Assembly (NCBI GenBank): GCA_001804785.1 | Contig: MHBG01000081.1 | Span: 1 to 32,271 of the forward strand | From: Lentisphaerae bacterium GWF2_45_14 | Lineage (GTDB): Bacteria > Verrucomicrobiota > Lentisphaeria > Victivallales > GWF2-45-14 | Direction: 5' to 3' | Length of the DNA: 32,271 nucleotides | Part shown: positions 6,101 to 14,987 of the stretch, piece after piece | How positions within the stretch are numbered: position 1 is the stretch's first letter | Layout of the letters: each line of letters opens with the position of its first letter | Program-made: the position numbers and the translations under genes | Notes under the pieces: generated by a model | Database searches by the model: none | What the model was told of the DNA's origin: nothing | Seen by the model: only the letters and a program-made list of their open reading frames with translations

Positions 6101-9032
6101 CGATCACGCCGTCGCGGTTCATGTCGACCGCGGAGTACTGGACTTCGCCCTTCGCGTTGTAACCCGTGAGGACGGTTATGCCTGTCGAGCCGACATTCTT
6201 AACAGGTCTGCCCAAAGAATCGTAGAAGGTCTCCTCATGCGAGCCATCGGGATAGACGGTCTTCGTGGAAGAGGAGGTAAAGCCGCGCAGGCTCTTGACC
6301 CACTGCGTCTCGCTGCCGCCATCGCCGATGATGATTGCCTTCGTAAAGAGCTTGCCATCCTCGACGCCATACTCGTATTTCTGATGGTGTACGGCAGTCC
6401 CGGAGCGTTCGGCAAGCTGTCCGTCGCGATTGTATTTTTCAATCACGGTGTTGCCGTCGGGGTTGGTCGTCGTCCTTACGCGCAGGCCGTCAACGATGGC
6501 TTCGGAATAAGTCGTTATGCGTCCTGCGGCATCAGTATCGGAAACAACTTCGCCCGTCGCATCGTAAACGGTGCTTGTTGTCAGCTCGGAACCGTCGGAG
6601 CCCTTGACGGTGGTCGAAATAGTCCTGTCCATAGCGTCGTATGTGTAAAAGGTAGTGATTCCGGCATTAGCGGTAAAGCTCAGACGTTTGAGAGCATCAT
6701 ATCCGTAAGTCGTAACAGTGCCCTCTTTGTCGGTGGTCTGCGTGGGCCCGCAGCAACCGTAGATGGTCTCGGTGCGCGTGCCGTCCATGTTCTGGACATA
6801 TATCGAACGACCAAACGAATCGACCGCGCCGGAATTGCTCCAGCCAATTATAAGACCGGTCAGAATGTCGTAGGACTTGGTTTCAATGGTGCTCCCGTAA
6901 GCATTCGTCAAGGACACGGTACGAGTGCCGTCGGCAATAGCGCTGCCCGTGCCGTTGGGGACCCCGCGTTCGACAGTCGTAACAAGATTGCCGTTAGTAT
7001 CAGTATCGTAAGAATAGAAACTCATCTGACCATCGGGGTTGCTGATCTTCCAGAGCTTCCCAGCAAAGGAGCCGGAAGTATATTTCCAGGTGGTCGTGAC
7101 AAGATTCGCAGCATTGTCGAACGCCGCACCAGCGACAGTACACTGGACATCTTTCGAAACGCCGGTATCGACATCCTGTCCGTAAGATCTCGAGACCTCG
7201 ACACCGAGAACCTTCTCGACAGAACAGGTGATCTTGTTTTCAGTATCGTAGGTTGTTTCAGAAACAGCGCAGAGGTTTTCGGCATCGGTAATTAGCGAAT
7301 TGTTAAATGGCCTGATTGTCTTCCATTCGCGCCCCTGAGAATCATAAACATAACGAGTCCAACTGCCGTCATAGTTGATGACCGCCTTGAGTTTTCCATA
7401 ATTGCCGCCATCGGTTCCCTGATCATAATATTGATATTCAGTAGTAAGCGCCTTGCCATCGGGATCAACGACTTCCTGAGTAACCTCCTCCGCCCACTGG
7501 AAGAGCTTCTTTACGGTCTTTGTCTTATAAGCGATATTGCCGCTGCCATCTTTATAGACTTTATATTCAGTTCTGACTCCATTTCCCGAATCTATTGCGC
7601 CGGGGACAAGTTCTTCGCGCTTCAGCACATTCCCATTTTCATCGGCTGAAAGCATACCCCATGCATAGGTAGATGCATCTCTTTCAAAAATAGTAACAGT
7701 CTTCGAGGTTTTACCATCGAGAGTAAGTTCGTTGGTAATAGTTATATTCATAGTATTGTCGCTCTGCGTAGTATCTTCAATCGTTACTACGCGGAAAGGA
7801 TTGCCGGAAACAGGATATTCGCCAGTCGAATCATCCTTAAGTCCGATCTGGGAAGAATTATAGAACTTCTTGAGGACCTTGTAATCATTGACCTGTTCTA
7901 TTACTTCAAGAATATTGGCAACCTTGACCTGTTTCAGATTGCCATTTGCATCATTGACTATCTCGTTCCCGTCACCCGGCCTTACCGAAACTCTGATATT
8001 CGAAGTTGAAGCAAGCTTACCGACAGAGCTGTTTTCAACGACAAAAGAACTTTTCCCGTTAAATCCATACATAGCTGTGGATCCATAAGAAGTAATATAG
8101 TGGACAGACTCCACTTTTCCCGAACCACTTCCTGGCACACAAGTCCCCCCATTGCAGGATGGACACTCCTCAATCTTCATCTTGACGGAATCACTTTCAG
8201 ACAGGCCTTCTCCCTCATAGCGTGCCGTGGCTGTAATTATTCCTGTTTCAAGTGGTTGGATATAAAGTGCTTTACTTGCAGACTCGTCAGGTTCTACGGT
8301 AAGTTCAAAAGGTGCGGATGCAGAAGAGTAGTTATTTCCAACTTTTTCCCATAGCCTATGTTTTGCCCCTGAAACATTTATGTAAAGTTTACCCGACTCA
8401 ACAGCCGCGCCAAAGCCTGAAGATTCGATTCTGATGAGCTTATCGGGAGGAGGAGGAGTTATATCAGGAGATATATAGGCGATAAGATTCTCAGGGTTGT
8501 CTTCCTTGTCTTCTGGAACGCTTACATCAGAGCCAGCGCCCTGCTGATATCCTACAATACTGGCATTGGCACTGGCAAGTTTACAATTATATGTTCCGTT
8601 CCAAGCCGGGATTGGAACAATACCACACCAAAAAGTATAAGTACTTATATACCTATACTCAAAGATAACCTCAGCAGTTCCGTCCGACTCGAAAAACACA
8701 CTATTTTTATTATAACTTTCCCAAGTAGCCGTCCACTGATTTGGAAACCCTATCTCATTCCATATTCCTGGAGCAAACTCTTCTATGCCATCCTGTTTGA
8801 GCCTCAAGCTCATATATCCATATAATCTCTCTATCCCAAACTTATCCATTGCTTTAAACGTTTGATTCCATTGGAAGGAGGCACAAGCATAAAAATCTTC
8901 TTTGATTCCTGCATCAGTACAGATAAGCTTATACCTGCCTTTAGGTAGTGGCCCACTTGGAACTTGCGAAAACGCAGTCAGAAAAGAGGTAAGTAATATC
9001 AGGGAAAATAAGAAATGCTTTATGAGGTTCAT
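3123..9032 (-). CDS. Full-length secreted RHS-repeat protein with variable C-terminal toxin-like tail
   Basis: This is a 1969-aa protein. A Sec signal peptide (residues 1-22, ending LTAFS before Q23) is followed by about 280 residues of beta-rich sequence, a Cys-rich linker (CPSCNGGTC, near 290) and then a long array of RHS/YD repeats (about 470-1760). Examples are YTYDALGRRIS, FTYDLMGRRTAT and the PVC-style YGCCGPT near residue 760. Around 1460-1590 an insert (VPGRVNISGSADASAKVTI to FVPKTPEQFTYD) interrupts the repeats. The core ends WLSRDPIGE...WDYLG (to about 1765), resembling the self-cleavage junction of RHS shells. The last 204 residues are variable: CDKCNKW, a hydrophobic stretch LVIYAAGFIANIV, then a Gly/aromatic-rich region with FHGWG twice. 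I do not recognise this tail. The start ATG has GGAG 12 bases upstream and lies 18 bases after the preceding gene. The signal peptide argues for Sec plus a further outer-membrane step rather than T6SS loading. Confidence 0.9.
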   Translation of the reverse strand: MNLIKHFLFSLILLTSFLTAFSQVPSGPLPKGRYKLICTDAGIKEDFYACASFQWNQTFKAMDKFGIERLYGYMSLRLKQDGIEEFAPGIWNEIGFPNQWTATWESYNKNSVFFESDGTAEVIFEYRYISTYTFWCGIVPIPAWNGTYNCKLASANASIVGYQQGAGSDVSVPEDKEDNPENLIAYISPDITPPPPDKLIRIESSGFGAAVESGKLYINVSGAKHRLWEKVGNNYSSASAPFELTVEPDESASKALYIQPLETGIITATARYEGEGLSESDSVKMKIEECPSCNGGTCVPGSGSGKVESVHYITSYGSTAMYGFNGKSSFVVENSSVGKLASTSNIRVSVRPGDGNEIVNDANGNLKQVKVANILEVIEQVNDYKVLKKFYNSSQIGLKDDSTGEYPVSGNPFRVVTIEDTTQSDNTMNITITNELTLDGKTSKTVTIFERDASTYAWGMLSADENGNVLKREELVPGAIDSGNGVRTEYKVYKDGSGNIAYKTKTVKKLFQWAEEVTQEVVDPDGKALTTEYQYYDQGTDGGNYGKLKAVINYDGSWTRYVYDSQGREWKTIRPFNNSLITDAENLCAVSETTYDTENKITCSVEKVLGVEVSRSYGQDVDTGVSKDVQCTVAGAAFDNAANLVTTTWKYTSGSFAGKLWKISNPDGQMSFYSYDTDTNGNLVTTVERGVPNGTGSAIADGTRTVSLTNAYGSTIETKSYDILTGLIIGWSNSGAVDSFGRSIYVQNMDGTRTETIYGCCGPTQTTDKEGTVTTYGYDALKRLSFTANAGITTFYTYDAMDRTISTTVKGSDGSELTTSTVYDATGEVVSDTDAAGRITTYSEAIVDGLRVRTTTNPDGNTVIEKYNRDGQLAERSGTAVHHQKYEYGVEDGKLFTKAIIIGDGGSETQWVKSLRGFTSSSTKTVYPDGSHEETFYDSLGRPVKNVGSTGITVLTGYNAKGEVQYSAVDMNRDGVIDLSGPDIVTSYENSYVLIPNKIYHRSATSMYMADGNETPTLVSENLSSVDGLENKSASFGRTTTSITSYPEGGGRVVTVTNPDSSTITSSYTAGLLQSATHSVLGTTSYAYDAFNRMKSVTNTVNGSSRTNSYTFDNSGNIASVTDAAGRKTSFTYDLMGRRTATNLPGGRKVNYSYYPTGELKQQYGSDTYPQSYTYDATGRMKTLMTYKSFSPYLPAQGQAVTTWNYEPQRGFLSSKIYDDGKSVSYTYNYDGSLATRVWARGITTTYGYDNAGALSGVTYSNSTPSVSYTRDRLGRPVSITDAAGSHTQTYNADGSLASEGTVGYTYDALGRRISMSATGTPTTNYTYDAMSRLATVSDGARTATYNRVPGSSLLASTVINNGTSDILTASRTYDILDRLTNITSNGISYNYTYDNSDKRTKNVLSDGSYWIYEYDDLGQVTKGKKYTSTGIEVVGQSFGYNYDNIGNLKTENRNGNVFKYSSNNVNQYTQRTVPGRVNISGSADASAKVTIKQASAGYTKPLRYGNYFNSFFTLDNSTNAVTDSFDIYAVKFDGTKDKVAKQSLDIFVPKTPEQFTYDNDGNLLTDGRFTYTWNGENRLIKAEYSDTRIEFTYDYMGRRTNKKLYINNVLSSELKFIYDGWNLVAEYDGSNTLLNSYLWGEDLSGSLQGAGGVGGLLAVNNYLTIYDGNGNVMNYIDAADGTTKAEFEYRPDGTFSIKIDPLNLAETASFSTKPYDPILDATIYQLRILKNGRWLSRDPIGEISSRNVYNFINNASITYWDYLGMTSSGETVNVPIPMPQNGESTDEFIKRLAKEAFDDPTPVPDHLPPENILPPGRIPVWEKDEPESQCDKCNKWRLETELVIYAAGFIANIVTGHTRLYADRTQCPNMSDYSRAYRFTGLAGGVALKIPGSVSVTTTSRTIETDMLTWEDFHGWGRITSAGIGMGYTYGLLYVTFPVFGTLNFHGWGSGIDASAITGGVYWFTQKD
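4723..4754 (-). repeat. 32-bp perfect direct repeat, full-length RHS copy
   Basis: This is the partner of 2363-2394. The offset of 2360 bases keeps both copies in the same codon register (full-gene codons start at coordinates divisible by 3, orphan codons at remainder 1). A crossover here would therefore join the full RHS N-terminus to the orphan tip without a frameshift. Confidence 0.9.
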
Positions 9033-9050
9033 TTATTTTGAAGGCTCCAT

Positions 9051-12000
9051 TTAGGGGTGAAAGACTCTGAGTTGTAATGAATCGGCAGTGTCGTCTTCCG
9101 CCGTGGCATTGGGGTTCCGGCCGAGAAGGAACTCAGTCAGATTTTCGACGCCGTCGGAATCCGGGTCGCCGGATGCGTTCTGTGCGAGATTCCCGAAATA
9201 ATAGTTTTCCCAGTCGTCTGGAAGTCCGTCGGAATCAGTGTCGGCGCTCGAGGCCGGGTTCGGGTCGGTGCTGTCTGGAATGCCATCATTGTCGGTATCG
9301 GCATTGGCGGCAAACGGTGTCCCGGCCATAAACTCACTGAGATTCGAAATACTATCGCCATCGGAATCAGAAGAGGCATCGGAAGCGTCATAAGGATTGA
9401 GTCCTGCGGCCAGTTCGATGCTGTCGGGGATAAGATCGCGGTCGGAATCAACATAGACCATCGAAGAAATATCGTCGACATACATGCTTCCCTTAACCGT
9501 GACAGAATCGACCGAAATAATGTTGTTGTCGGACTGCGCATTCCAAAGATCGGCCTGCAAGTCACGGCGTATAGTTGTCCAAGAGCCGGATGCGGCACCC
9601 AGTCCGTACTCTATGCTTTCGCCCGTCCCCAGATTGTTCGACGTATTCGATGTGTAATGGATATAGCGTAAGCCGTTGGATGTGGTGAGCGCCACTGCGA
9701 TATCATAGGACGCGGAAGTTTTGAATTTCCATTCAAGTTTGAGCTGTCCGCCTGGAACCGTAAGAGCAGGAGTAAACATAACCCCATTCATCGCGGAATC
9801 GGCAAGCTCAATGACACGATTCGCTGAATTATCCGGATCGACGATATTCGCTACGGAGGACGTTTCAGTATTGAGCACGGTCCATCGTGCGGCAGATTGA
9901 TCTTCAGCATCTTCGAGGACTGTTTTTTCGGCAAGATAGCCGCCGACATCGGTTGCCACTAGAGACGGGTTCATTCCGCTATTCTTCTCTTCAATATTCG
10001 ACACCCCGTCGGAATCGCTGTCCTCGTCGGAATCCGCAATCCCGTCATTGTCGGAGTCCTGACTACAGGGGTCGGTATTGGTCGATAAAACTTCGAAACC
10101 GTCTGTAAGACCGTCCTTATCAGTGTCAGTACTGAGCGGATCACTCATGTATGTATAAATTTCGGAGAAGTCATCAATCCCGTCTCCATCGCTGTCAGTG
10201 CTATTCGGATTTGTCTGAAACAAATATACCTCAACTCCATCAGGAATACCGTCATCATCGCTATCTTCGTCAAGCGGATCTGAATTATAAGTAGATACTT
10301 CATCTCCATCAAGGATTTCATCATCATCGCAATCCGGATTCAGAGGATCAGTAAAGGTCTGATATATCTCAACTCCATCATTTAATCCATCGCAGTCTGT
10401 GTCTGAAAGCACCGGATCTGTTTCGTAGATAAATATTTCGTCATAATCACAAATTTCATCACCGTCCGAATCTGCCTTAATTGGATTTGATCCATAGATA
10501 TTGACTTCATCTCCATCGGAAATACCATCATTATCTGAATCTGAATTGTAAGGGTCTGAACCATACAGTGATTCCTGCTCCAAAGAAAGTCCGTCACAGT
10601 CAATGTCAGTATTTTCACTGATCTCGAAAGTGGGGCGATTGTCTGTGTCTTCGAGGTAGGCGGCGGTTTTAGTCGGATCAGTCAGGCGGGTGTAGACTCT
10701 GTATTCGTAGGTGCCGGAAGTTCCGGGAGTGATTGTATCAGTAAAGCTGTTGCTTGAATAATTGTCGGTGATGATATTCCCTGCATAGACAACAACCGTG
10801 TTGCCGCCGAGTTCCTGTCCTGCGGAGATACGTTCGGGGAAGACCGGAGTTCCGATTGCAGTACCAGGAACTTTGCTTCTCAATATGAATGTTTCGACAT
10901 TTTCATGTTCCGCATACATTACTACTTTCCGCTGCCAGGAAATGACTACCTTGTTCAACGAATTTGCGACGGGCGTGAGCTGGATGTCATATGCAAAACG
11001 TTTCCAGGTGTCAAGCGATTTAGGCGAACCGGGCACGGCAGGATTGCTGGCTTCGTAAGATGTCGTGGCTGCCGGAAGAAGCAGTTCGGATTCGACATTT
11101 TCTATTGTGTAGTTTGCATATATACTTATAACTTTCGATGCATTGGAGCATGAATCAGAGAAAGAGAACGCCAGACTCGGAGATTCTGTTGTTGTTCCAG
11201 AAAGGGTATATGAGTTGATTGTCCAGCCTGAGAATGGATTCAGTGTTACTGTTGCCGAATTGACTCCGGATATAGCCGCCTGTGACGGGGTAACTGTGGC
11301 ATTATCGTTTTCCATTCCGTAGAAACTTTCGCTCCTGCCGAGATCGTGATTCTTGTAGGTTATTTCCGCTTTGTAACGTTTACGTGTATCAAGGGAGCCG
11401 CCTCCTTGTTCTTCCGGATCGCCGCCGCCGTAGCCTTCAGTAAGTCCTGTAAGAGGAATCGCGACTTCTGATTTGCCTTCCCATGCCGATATTATTATTG
11501 AATTGGCCGGGTCGGAAAGAGCATCCGTGACAGTAAGACCGGATGGGGTAAATCCTACAAAGTCAAGGTCTGGAAATGTTTTAAGCGTAACGTTTTGATC
11601 TTTTACGCTGCTGGAGACTGTGGCAGTTCCCTGCACAAGGCTGACTGTATCACCTTCCACCGTGTAGAATGTATCCGAGAGACTGCTTCCTATATTGGTA
11701 TAATCGACGGTTACCATATAGCGCTTATATGTATCCATACTTGTTCCGGTGTAACCTGCTTCGGTAGCTGAAGGATCGGCGGCAGCGTAACTTGAATCAA
11801 GTCCGCTTAACGGAACTGCTACGGATGTTTCGATCTCGTACTGGGCCGCAATGCTGACGACGTTTGCAGCGCTCGCGGAATTTTTCTCAGCGGTTATCGG
11901 ACCTGCCGGAGTAAATCCTGTGAATACAAGTCCTTCCATATCGAAGAGTGTATATTGTCCGGGATAACCGGTGCCGGATACAGTAGCAGTTCCCCTTGCA

Positions 12001-14966
12001 AGGCTTATACTGTCAGTTTCGCCCACATAGAACTGGCTTGTGTAGCTGGTCCCTGTGTATGAGACATTTGCCTGATAACGTTCATAAGTATCGAGCGAAG
12101 TTCCTGTGTATGATTCATCGGACGACTTGGATGGATCGCTTCCGCCGTATCCTTCAGTGAGTCCGTTCAACGGAACGGCGACTGCTGATTCCGCAACGAA
12201 GGCTGCGACGATGATTAGGTTACCTGAGTCGGCATTAGAATCGACAGCAGTGATTGTGTCGGACGGACTGAAATGTGTAAATTCCATATTATCGCTGGGC
12301 GGGAAGTTCGTCAATGTTTCCGTACCGACTGTTACGCTGTCACGGGTTATTACGGCCTGTGCGGGCGATGCGGAAAGAGTCACGACGTCATTTTCCTGAA
12401 CATATATTTTGTCGTCGACACTTGCTCCTAGAAGAGTATAATCGACCGTCAGGCTATAGCGTTTATAAGAGTCGAGGGACGAACCCGTGTATGACGAATC
12501 TTCCGCTTGCGCCGGATCGCCGCCGCCATAACCTTCGGTTAATCCACTCATGGGAACGGCAAGCTCGGAAGTCGCCTGATAATTTACGGTTACCGCGATA
12601 TTGTTTGAAGCGTTAGCATTTTCTGAAGTTGCGGTTACGGATGAAGGATTGAAGCTTGCGATCACAAGATCGTCGAATGTTGCCAGAGTTTTTGTCCAGT
12701 CGCTTACGCCGGAGCCGGTCGCGGCTGTAATCGCGGCCTGTGCGGGTGATGATGAAAAAGCTATGGCATCATTTTCTTTTACATAAAATGTTTCTGAACT
12801 TCCTGGCACCAGATGATTGACATTTATGGAAAAACGCTCGAAAGTGTCAATTCCCGTTCCACTGGTTTCATTATCGAGAGCTCCGGAAGGAAGGGCTATT
12901 TCACTTGAAACTTCATCGTAATATATCTTGAATACTATTGTTTGGTCCGGAAGACTCAGCGCTGCCACCGGAAGATTTTCGCAGATAATATCGCTTGCGC
13001 CTGATGCTGTATAAGTATATCCGAGCGTTTCTGCACGTGTTATCGGAGCGTTGTCGAACTGCCTGACGGAAATTGTTCGCGTCGAATCGTCGGGCTTTGT
13101 GAGTATTGCGCCCGAACGCATTATATCTGCGACTTCGTTTTCGTAAGCGACTCCGCTGTCGGTCAGCCCGAACGGGATATATTCGAAGGTCCATGCGTAA
13201 CGCTTGTACGTCGATACCGTACCGAGACTGAAAGAACTCTCATTTGCGCAGAGATTGACTGTAAGGTTGGAATCAAAGTGAACTGTTTTATAAGAATCGG
13301 TGCCGGAAATACTGTAGGCCACCTTATAGATTCCAATGGGAAGAGTATGTGTTGCATTTGCTGCTGATGTGACTGAACCCGAAGCCGCCTGCGTATTCGT
13401 AAAAACATTCGTTACCGTGTATGATACGGCGGAACTTTCATCTGTCGAAATGCTTAGGGTCGCAGAAGTTCCCGAAACTTGATCGGATGTGAATTCATAT
13501 GCGCCCATGTCGGGGGCAGACGAACTGAAAGAGTTTTCCGCAAGCGGACTGTCGTAACGGTTGCTTCCCGCAAGGTCCTGCTCCGGAGCTTTTTCAGGAT
13601 CGGCGGAATCTATTGCCGGAGAAAACGGATTCAGCTTATATCCGGAGCTTTCGAAAACAATCGTTGATGTACTCCATGTGATATTTCCGGTTCCCGTAAA
13701 TCCATCTTTGATGCATGAATATGAAGCTGTTACGTTTGATGGCGAATATCTGATTATATGCAGCGCTTCGGTTATGGAGTTGAATATATTCACTTCCGGC
13801 AGACTGTTGAGAATCGCCGACTGCTCTTCTCCTGAAACTTCCGAGTTGTCAGCAATCGTAGAGTTCACGATGTCAACAAAGCTAAGACCTGTTATATAGA
13901 GACTGCCTCCAGTTTTCTGCGCTGTGTTGTTTACGACAAGACAGTTTTCAAGCAGCATGTCGGCATGATAAATTTCTATAGCACCGCCCCAGTCGGCAGT
14001 GTTGTCTTTTATGATACAGTTTCTTATTGTCGGCGAAGAATTGACTGCGAGAATTGCTCCGCCGCTTCCTTCCGGAAAACTGCCGCTGACTGTTCCATTG
14101 AGGAGCGTAAAGCCTTTTATTTCTGCTGATTCTTCCGAATGAAAATAAATTGCCCTGCCGCTGTTTTCGCAGTCTATCGATGTTGTTGCCGCGCCCGCTC
14201 CGTAGAGCTTTACGCTTTTTCCTTTAAAGTCGAGGTCTTTGTTTCCGGTCCCTTTGTAAGTTCCTGCAGAAACGGCGACTGTATCGCCCGGAACTGCCGC
14301 ATTGATGCCTGACTGGATAGTTTTCTTAGGACCATTTCCAGTCAAGGAATCATAGACGGCTGCAAGCCCGTTATAGGAGTCCAACCCTGTAGAATCATTG
14401 ACATATATTGTCCTGTTATCGGTATTGTATTCGTATGCGCCCATATCGGCAGGACTTCCGCGCCGCGCACCGTTTTTATCAAAGACAGGACTCAGCCCTG
14501 TTCCGCTTATCTGACCTATTGCCGGAGAACTACTTTGCAGGCGCAGATCGTTTACTCCGCTGAAAAGAGGATCTGCACTGATATTTCCGTTACTGTTTGC
14601 GAATCCGCTCTGCTGAATATCGTTCCTGAACAGATACGATGTCGGATTTACTATTTCCTTTGATGCAGGTGCCGTATTGTTCCAGAATACCGAGTTCGAT
14701 ATCTTCGGATTCTTTCCCTGCTCGAATGCTATACCTCCGCCGGATTCCGACGATGTATTCCCGTAAACGGTCGAATTTATAAGCTCCGCTTTTTCTGTCT
14801 TCAGATATAGTCCGCCACCTTGACCGTCTGAGCTATTCCCGCTTATTTCGCAGTTTTCAATCACGGCATTTCCAGAATTCAGCGCCAATGACTGTGCAAA
14901 AAAGAGAAAAAGACTCAACGCCAGTGTTGACGTGGTATTCTTATTTTTTCTGAAAAAACGGAGCAT
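9051..14966 (-). CDS. Giant secreted beta-helix / repeat / thrombospondin-type-3 surface protein
   Basis: This is a 1971-aa protein from the ATG at 14966; a TTG at 14975 is the alternative start. Residues 1-28 look like a signal peptide (MLRFFRKNK then TLALSLFLFFAQSLA). Residues about 30-490 are right-handed beta-helix in two sections. Each closes with a choice-of-anchor-Q-like ending (DPLFSGVNDLRLQSSSPAI...ADMGAYEY; PDMGAYEF). Residues about 580-1330 hold roughly 110-residue repeats headed by VAVPLxGLTEGYGGxDP...SLDTYKRY. An FN3-like stretch (about 1335-1435) leads to eight 23-residue acidic TSP3-type repeats (about 1450-1655). A jelly-roll-like binding domain (about 1680-1830) and further Ca-binding D-x-D-x-D-G motifs reach the C-terminus. 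No C-terminal anchor is visible. It follows the 537-aa gene by 12 bases and precedes the RHS gene by 18 bases. The likely role is an extracellular or surface adhesin or scaffold. The first beta-helix coil begins immediately after the signal peptide, which is odd. Confidence 0.85.
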   Translation of the reverse strand: MLRFFRKNKNTTSTLALSLFLFFAQSLALNSGNAVIENCEISGNSSDGQGGGLYLKTEKAELINSTVYGNTSSESGGGIAFEQGKNPKISNSVFWNNTAPASKEIVNPTSYLFRNDIQQSGFANSNGNISADPLFSGVNDLRLQSSSPAIGQISGTGLSPVFDKNGARRGSPADMGAYEYNTDNRTIYVNDSTGLDSYNGLAAVYDSLTGNGPKKTIQSGINAAVPGDTVAVSAGTYKGTGNKDLDFKGKSVKLYGAGAATTSIDCENSGRAIYFHSEESAEIKGFTLLNGTVSGSFPEGSGGAILAVNSSPTIRNCIIKDNTADWGGAIEIYHADMLLENCLVVNNTAQKTGGSLYITGLSFVDIVNSTIADNSEVSGEEQSAILNSLPEVNIFNSITEALHIIRYSPSNVTASYSCIKDGFTGTGNITWSTSTIVFESSGYKLNPFSPAIDSADPEKAPEQDLAGSNRYDSPLAENSFSSSAPDMGAYEFTSDQVSGTSATLSISTDESSAVSYTVTNVFTNTQAASGSVTSAANATHTLPIGIYKVAYSISGTDSYKTVHFDSNLTVNLCANESSFSLGTVSTYKRYAWTFEYIPFGLTDSGVAYENEVADIMRSGAILTKPDDSTRTISVRQFDNAPITRAETLGYTYTASGASDIICENLPVAALSLPDQTIVFKIYYDEVSSEIALPSGALDNETSGTGIDTFERFSINVNHLVPGSSETFYVKENDAIAFSSSPAQAAITAATGSGVSDWTKTLATFDDLVIASFNPSSVTATSENANASNNIAVTVNYQATSELAVPMSGLTEGYGGGDPAQAEDSSYTGSSLDSYKRYSLTVDYTLLGASVDDKIYVQENDVVTLSASPAQAVITRDSVTVGTETLTNFPPSDNMEFTHFSPSDTITAVDSNADSGNLIIVAAFVAESAVAVPLNGLTEGYGGSDPSKSSDESYTGTSLDTYERYQANVSYTGTSYTSQFYVGETDSISLARGTATVSGTGYPGQYTLFDMEGLVFTGFTPAGPITAEKNSASAANVVSIAAQYEIETSVAVPLSGLDSSYAAADPSATEAGYTGTSMDTYKRYMVTVDYTNIGSSLSDTFYTVEGDTVSLVQGTATVSSSVKDQNVTLKTFPDLDFVGFTPSGLTVTDALSDPANSIIISAWEGKSEVAIPLTGLTEGYGGGDPEEQGGGSLDTRKRYKAEITYKNHDLGRSESFYGMENDNATVTPSQAAISGVNSATVTLNPFSGWTINSYTLSGTTTESPSLAFSFSDSCSNASKVISIYANYTIENVESELLLPAATTSYEASNPAVPGSPKSLDTWKRFAYDIQLTPVANSLNKVVISWQRKVVMYAEHENVETFILRSKVPGTAIGTPVFPERISAGQELGGNTVVVYAGNIITDNYSSNSFTDTITPGTSGTYEYRVYTRLTDPTKTAAYLEDTDNRPTFEISENTDIDCDGLSLEQESLYGSDPYNSDSDNDGISDGDEVNIYGSNPIKADSDGDEICDYDEIFIYETDPVLSDTDCDGLNDGVEIYQTFTDPLNPDCDDDEILDGDEVSTYNSDPLDEDSDDDGIPDGVEVYLFQTNPNSTDSDGDGIDDFSEIYTYMSDPLSTDTDKDGLTDGFEVLSTNTDPCSQDSDNDGIADSDEDSDSDGVSNIEEKNSGMNPSLVATDVGGYLAEKTVLEDAEDQSAARWTVLNTETSSVANIVDPDNSANRVIELADSAMNGVMFTPALTVPGGQLKLEWKFKTSASYDIAVALTTSNGLRYIHYTSNTSNNLGTGESIEYGLGAASGSWTTIRRDLQADLWNAQSDNNIISVDSVTVKGSMYVDDISSMVYVDSDRDLIPDSIELAAGLNPYDASDASSDSDGDSISNLSEFMAGTPFAANADTDNDGIPDSTDPNPASSADTDSDGLPDDWENYYFGNLAQNASGDPDSDGVENLTEFLLGRNPNATAEDDTADSLQLRVFHP
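10010..10610 (-). repeat. Tandem 69-bp (23-residue) thrombospondin-type-3 repeats
   Basis: Eight successive units of the form DxDxDGxxDGxExxxxxTDPxxxDS, with a degenerate ninth, encode an acidic calcium-binding stalk in the giant beta-helix protein. The unit length is constant at 23 codons, and DNA divergence between units is high, so this is an old array rather than a fresh expansion. Proteins with such stalks are typically extracellular and need calcium to be rigid. Confidence 0.85.
10970..13215 (-). repeat. Coding region of about six 110-residue repeats (GLTEGYGGxDP...SLDTYKRY)
   Basis: Successive units begin with PxGLTEGYGGGDP-like headers followed by TGTSLDTYKRY and a beta-rich body ending near NxxSNxIxVxAxY. 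Seven SLDTYKRY-type headers can be counted (STYKRY, IDTFERF, LDSYKRY, LDTYERY, MDTYKRY, LDTRKRY, LDTWKRF). The bodies contain FYVxENDxVxLSxxPAQAxI. They look like tandem immunoglobulin- or MBG-like beta domains. I cannot name the family. Confidence 0.7.
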
Positions 14967-14987
14967 ATAATCCAATCGTTTTTCTTT

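Noticed and set aside
6237-7295. Long plus-strand open frame (352 codons) opposite the RHS core
   Set aside because: It is the antisense of repetitive, GC-rich RHS repeats; its product has no domain logic, no SD, and the sense frame is clearly coding.
10145-10618. Minus-strand overlapping frames rich in Met/Ile
   Set aside because: They are frame-shifted readings of the 69-bp TSP3 repeats, which naturally keep other frames open.
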